Below are positions 6,795 through 8,612 of a stretch of 8,612 nt of DNA, piece after piece (positions within the stretch are counted from its first letter, which is position 1; every line of letters begins with the position of its first letter). The DNA comes from an uncultured Lachnospiraceae bacterium (GTDB taxonomy: Bacteria > Bacillota_A > Clostridia > Lachnospirales > Lachnospiraceae). Position numbers and translations under genes: made by a program. The stretch covers positions 1 through 8,612 of the forward strand of contig CAMOOZ010000085.1 of assembly GCA_946621895.1 (NCBI GenBank), read 5' to 3'. Under the pieces are notes generated by a model, which was given only the letters and a program-made list of their open reading frames with translations, did not search any database and was not told the DNA's origin.

Positions 6795-7552
6795 CGGATC
6801 AGGCTCCGTTCCCGGGCGGAAAGGATCCGCTGGCGCACGATCTCATAGGACAAGATCCCTGCTGCCACCGAGGCATTCAGGGAATCGATCTGTCCGAACA
6901 TCGGAATGGAAGCCAGAAAATCACAATGCTCTTTGACCAGCCGGGAAAGACCCTTTCCCTCGGAACCGATCACGAGCCCCATGGGTCCGGTCAGCTGCAG
7001 GGAGTACATTTCCTCCCCCTTCGCGTCCGCTCCCGCAAACCAGAGCCCTTCCTTTTTCAGCTTCTCCATGCAGGAAACAAGATTGGCCACCCTGGCCACC
7101 GGGGTATGGTTCACGGCCCCGGCGGAGACCTTCGCCACGACGCCGGTCAGCGGGCAGGCCCTGTCCTTTGGGATGATGATCCCATGCGCCCCTGCCTGGT
7201 TCGCGGTCCGCAGGATCGCGCCGAAATTATGGGGATCCTCGATGCCGTCCAGCAGGATCAGAAAGGGATCCTGACTAAGCGCCTTCGCCTTTTCCAGGAT
7301 ATCCTCCACCTCTGCGTAGGGATATGCGGCGATCTGCGCTGCGCAGCCCTGGTGGGCTGCTCTTTCCGTCAGCTCGTCCAGCCGTTTTTTCTCCACATAG
7401 CGGATCGTAAGCCCTCTGGCAGCGGCTTCCCTTTTGATCCGCTGGATCGGCGCGTCCTTTGATCCGTCCTGCAGATAGAGCCTGTCCACCGGGGTATTCC
7501 CCAGGATCGCCTCCAGCACAGGATTTCTTCCAAAGATCAGATCTTCTTTCAA
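6791..7552 (-). CDS. rlmB: 23S rRNA 2'-O-ribose methyltransferase (TrmH/RlmB family)
   Basis: This SPOUT-fold methyltransferase of the SpoU/TrmH family (253 residues) is expected to use S-adenosylmethionine to methylate the 2'-OH of a guanosine in the peptidyl-transferase region of 23S rRNA (G2251 in E. coli). An N-terminal substrate-binding domain (about 1-80, starting LIFGRNPVLEAI) is followed by the knotted catalytic domain. Motif 1 is DGIEDPHNFGAILRTA (102-117, with Asn109 and Arg115). Motif 2 is IGSEGKG (195-201). Motif 3 is IDSLNASVAAGI (222-233), whose Asn-Ala-Ser helps bind the cofactor in the knot. The start is a TTG: an in-frame TGA lies four codons upstream and no in-frame ATG precedes the conserved N-terminus. 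GAGGTGAG supports it. It overlaps sigH by 4 bp. The gap to mrnC is unusually long because of a palindromic insert. The exact rRNA target is inferred from orthology. Confidence 0.94.
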   Translation of the reverse strand: MKEDLIFGRNPVLEAILGNTPVDRLYLQDGSKDAPIQRIKREAAARGLTIRYVEKKRLDELTERAAHQGCAAQIAAYPYAEVEDILEKAKALSQDPFLILLDGIEDPHNFGAILRTANQAGAHGIIIPKDRACPLTGVVAKVSAGAVNHTPVARVANLVSCMEKLKKEGLWFAGADAKGEEMYSLQLTGPMGLVIGSEGKGLSRLVKEHCDFLASIPMFGQIDSLNASVAAGILSYEIVRQRILSARERSLIR

Positions 7553-7555
7553 TGT

Positions 7556-7563
7556 CTCACCTC
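7556..7563 (-). promoter_or_regulatory. Ribosome binding site of rlmB, supporting a TTG start
   Basis: The minus strand reads GAGGTGAG just before ACA-TTG, a strong match to the 16S rRNA tail. It overlaps the TGA at 7562-7564 inside the left direct repeat. By comparison with the right copy, this TGA looks like the former mrnC stop codon. Confidence 0.65.
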
Positions 7564-7574
7564 ATGCCTCCACC

Positions 7575-7703
7575 TCATGCCGCGTAAGCGGCATCCTGCG
7601 GTATATCAGCGATTGCTGATATACCAATAGGATCAGGGCAATTTGGACCGCTTGCGGCACAATATGCGGGCATGAAAAATCGAATATCAATTCGATTTTT
7701 CAT
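7575..7703 (-). CDS. Possible 42-codon small ORF filling the palindromic insert
   Basis: A frame of 42 codons runs from an ATG (7703-7701) that overlaps the mrnC stop as ATGA to a TGA at 7577-7575. It starts MKNRIDIRFFMPAY and ends QDAAYAA, so its limits coincide with those of the insert. GAGGTGG in the end of mrnC lies about eight bases upstream and could serve as ribosome binding site. The start codon lies inside the 17-bp stem, so translation would depend on ribosomes arriving from mrnC. The product has no recognisable domain. It could be a real coupled peptide, or a chance frame in a repeat. The first ten residues arise from a palindrome, and the opposite strand reads nearly the same (MKNRISIRFF). 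Confidence 0.3.
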   Translation of the reverse strand: MKNRIDIRFFMPAYCAASGPNCPDPIGISAIADIPQDAAYAA

Positions 7704-7706
7704 GCC
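7669..7706. repeat. 17-bp perfect hairpin over the mrnC stop codon
   Basis: Arms 7669-7685 and 7690-7706 are exact reverse complements around a 4-base loop (7686-7689). The mrnC TGA and the small-ORF ATG both lie in one arm. The mRNA sequence after the stem (CGCATATTG) is not a T-run, so an intrinsic terminator is unlikely. Roles in mRNA processing or 3'-end protection are possible. Confidence 0.85.
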
Positions 7707-8125
7707 TCCACCACCTCACAGACCAGCGCAAAGAGCTCCCTCAGCCGCTCGTCCCTTCCGGACAAATAAAGAAAGCCGAACAGGGTCTCAAGTCCTGTGG
7801 CTTTCTGATAATCCCCATGCGCGGCATTTCTGGCATGGGTATGGGTATGGGTGTTTCTGCCGCGTTTATAGATCAGCTCTTCCTCTTCACTCAAGAGCCG
7901 CCGCTCCATCAGGTATTGTGCGGCTTTTGCCTGGGCAGCCGCTCTGGAGAAGGTCACGCCCTCCTGCTGCAGCTTGTCCGCGGGGCGGTTTCCCTGCGCC
8001 AGAAGCCTGGTCCGGACCATCAGCTCATAAACGCTGTCCCCCAGATAGGCCAGCGCTCCCGGAGAATAGGTGTTCAACTCTTCAGGCTGCGCTCCGGAAA
8101 GCAGAAACGCTATGCCCTCTTCCAC
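7700..8125 (-). CDS. mrnC: Mini-ribonuclease III
   Basis: This 141-residue protein is a Mini-RNase III, an RNase III-like endonuclease without a dsRNA-binding domain that matures 23S rRNA ends in Bacillus. The catalytic signature LAYLGDSVYE (25-34) supplies Asp30 and Glu34. The second half has KRGRN (87-91) and TGLETLFGFLYL (110-121) with Glu113, the other expected metal-binding acid. Between them the family usually has a segment like AKSHTVPKNA; here it reads THTHTHARNA, the same length but built from a 6-bp tandem repeat. The GTG start at 8125 has AAGGGG just upstream and lies 16 bp inside the end of cysS, the usual tight arrangement. The ATG codons further in are too late to keep the domain. 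The stop lies in a strong hairpin created by the adjacent insert. The call is secure. Confidence 0.92.
   Translation of the reverse strand: MEEGIAFLLSGAQPEELNTYSPGALAYLGDSVYELMVRTRLLAQGNRPADKLQQEGVTFSRAAAQAKAAQYLMERRLLSEEEELIYKRGRNTHTHTHARNAAHGDYQKATGLETLFGFLYLSGRDERLRELFALVCEVVEA
7835..7852. repeat. Three tandem ATGGGT units inside mrnC
   Basis: Three perfect 6-bp copies (7835-7840, 7841-7846, 7847-7852) encode an alternating Thr/His run at about residues 92-97 of Mini-RNase III. Slippage would add or remove two residues at a time and keep the frame. Confidence 0.85.
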
Positions 8126-8612
8126 TTTACCCCTTCTCTGGTATCCTCCAGCAGGATCCCTTTTTGCAGAAGCTCATCCCGGATCTCATCCGCTCTTGCA
8201 AAATTCTTTGCCTTTCTCGCTTCGGTCCTCTCTCTGATCAGCTCCTCGATCCGCTCATCAAGCAGCTCCTCCTCCCGGGGCTTCAGCTTTATCCCAAGGA
8301 TATCCGTCAGCATAAGGAGCTTATCCCGAAAAGCCGTCAGCGTCCCGCCGGAGGCCTTCTCCGCGTTGGTATTCGCGAAGCGGACCAGCTCAAAGACCGC
8401 GGATAACGCATCTGCCGTGTTGCAGTCGTCGTCCATGGCCTCCTCGAAGCCCCTGACAAAGCCATCGGCCTGCGCGATCAGCGCCGCATCGGATTCCCCC
8501 CCTGCGGCATCAGCGTGACTGATCAGATGCTCCAGCTTCTGCGCGGCATTGTTGATCCGCTCCAGCGAAGCGGCCGCGGAATCCATCAGCTCTGCGGAAA
8601 AATTCAGCGGGC
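8110..8612 (-). CDS. cysS: Cysteinyl-tRNA synthetase, C-terminal part (cut by window edge)
   Basis: The frame is open from the window edge to a TAG at 8112-8110, giving the last 166 residues of cysteinyl-tRNA synthetase, the class I enzyme that charges tRNA-Cys. The fragment opens with PLNFSAELM, the stretch just after the catalytic core that precedes the helical-bundle anticodon-recognition (DALR) domain. DDDCNTADALSAVFELVRFAN (the family's conserved DDDFNTA-type segment) follows. The tail EARKAKNFARADEIRDELL, then GILLEDTREGVKW, is nearly diagnostic of CysS. The catalytic HIGH and KMSKS motifs, and any upstream T-box leader, lie outside the window. It overlaps mrnC by 16 bp, so the two are probably translated together. 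An internal ATG at 8586 is not the start, because the conserved sequence continues upstream of it. Confidence 0.95.
   Translation of the reverse strand, partial: PLNFSAELMDSAAASLERINNAAQKLEHLISHADAAGGESDAALIAQADGFVRGFEEAMDDDCNTADALSAVFELVRFANTNAEKASGGTLTAFRDKLLMLTDILGIKLKPREEELLDERIEELIRERTEARKAKNFARADEIRDELLQKGILLEDTREGVKWKRA

Larger units (their letters stand above)
7562..7712. repeat. Palindrome-rich intergenic insert with 13-bp direct repeats (REP/MITE-like)
   Basis: TCATGCCTCCACC occurs perfectly at 7562-7574 and 7700-7712, 138 bp apart, flanking a segment with three hairpins. Hairpin A is ATGCCGC-GTAA-GCGGCAT (7577-7594, 7-bp stem). Hairpin B is GGTATATCAGC-GATT-GCTGATATACC (7600-7625, 11-bp perfect stem). 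Hairpin C (7669-7706) has a 17-bp perfect stem and a 4-base loop. The right repeat is the 3' end of mrnC and the left one abuts the rlmB ribosome binding site, so the block separates two genes that are otherwise tightly packed. The direct repeat could be a target duplication or a duplicated mrnC end. No transposase is present. Stems without T-runs argue against intrinsic terminators. That it is a dispersed mobile repeat is inference. Confidence 0.7.

Noticed and set aside
6926..7462. 178-codon plus-strand frame opposite rlmB
   Set aside because: rlmB on the other strand has all three SPOUT motifs, and the antisense frame has no ribosome binding site or recognisable domain.
7600..7625. Hairpin B as an intrinsic transcription terminator
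   Set aside because: The 11-bp stem is AT-rich and is not followed by a T-run on either strand. A terminator here would also cut off rlmB and sigH from their operon.
7672..8406. 244-codon open frame on the plus strand starting in hairpin C
   Set aside because: It is antisense to mrnC and the end of cysS, which both have clear family motifs. Its first residues come only from the palindrome, and the rest is Pro/Arg/Ser-rich shadow sequence.
1..8612. CRISPR array, tRNA, rRNA or phage genes
   Set aside because: No regularly spaced repeats, cloverleaf-like sequences, rRNA segments or phage/integrase proteins are visible, and almost all bases are accounted for by the listed genes.

Overview
The window reads as chromosomal DNA from a GC-rich Gram-positive anaerobe of the class Clostridia, most likely a Lachnospiraceae-type gut bacterium. 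The evidence is the cysS-mrnC-rlmB-sigH housekeeping gene order (known from Bacillus and Clostridia), a SigH-type sigma factor, strong GGAGG-type ribosome binding sites, a lipoprotein-type efflux adaptor, and no sign of an outer-membrane channel gene. This assignment is inference from gene content. Seven protein genes are well supported and nearly all of the sequence is coding.

Positions 1-4973 (minus strand) hold a two-gene efflux operon. A lipoprotein membrane-fusion adaptor (3240-4973) is followed by an HAE1-type RND transporter (80-3142). It has a clear sigma-A promoter (TTGACT, 17 bp, TAAAAT; 5040-5068). An 18-bp near-perfect palindrome of TetR/AcrR type (5010-5027) lies just past the predicted transcription start. 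The regulator that would bind it is not in the window. Divergent from this operon is a CaCA-family (YrbG-like) sodium/calcium exchanger on the plus strand, with its own promoter (5098-5126). Its start is better placed at the ATG at 5168 than at the GTG at 5162.

Positions 6207-8612 (minus strand) hold the translation/sporulation cluster, transcribed right to left: the C-terminal part of cysteinyl-tRNA synthetase, Mini-RNase III, the RlmB-type 23S rRNA 2'-O-methyltransferase and a SigH-like sigma factor. Its genes overlap by 16 bp (cysS/mrnC) and 4 bp (rlmB/sigH). The yacP/rae1 gene that separates rlmB from sigH in Bacillus subtilis is absent.

The most unusual structure is at 7562-7712, where the mrnC-rlmB junction has been opened by a palindrome-rich insert of about 138 bp, flanked by a 13-bp perfect direct repeat. 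The insert holds three hairpins, one with a 17-bp perfect stem covering the mrnC stop codon. It also carries a 42-codon reading frame that begins in an ATGA overlap with the mrnC stop and ends just before the rlmB ribosome binding site. It looks like a mobile intergenic repeat that kept translation continuous through the operon. A possibly related fragment lies at 6168-6228.
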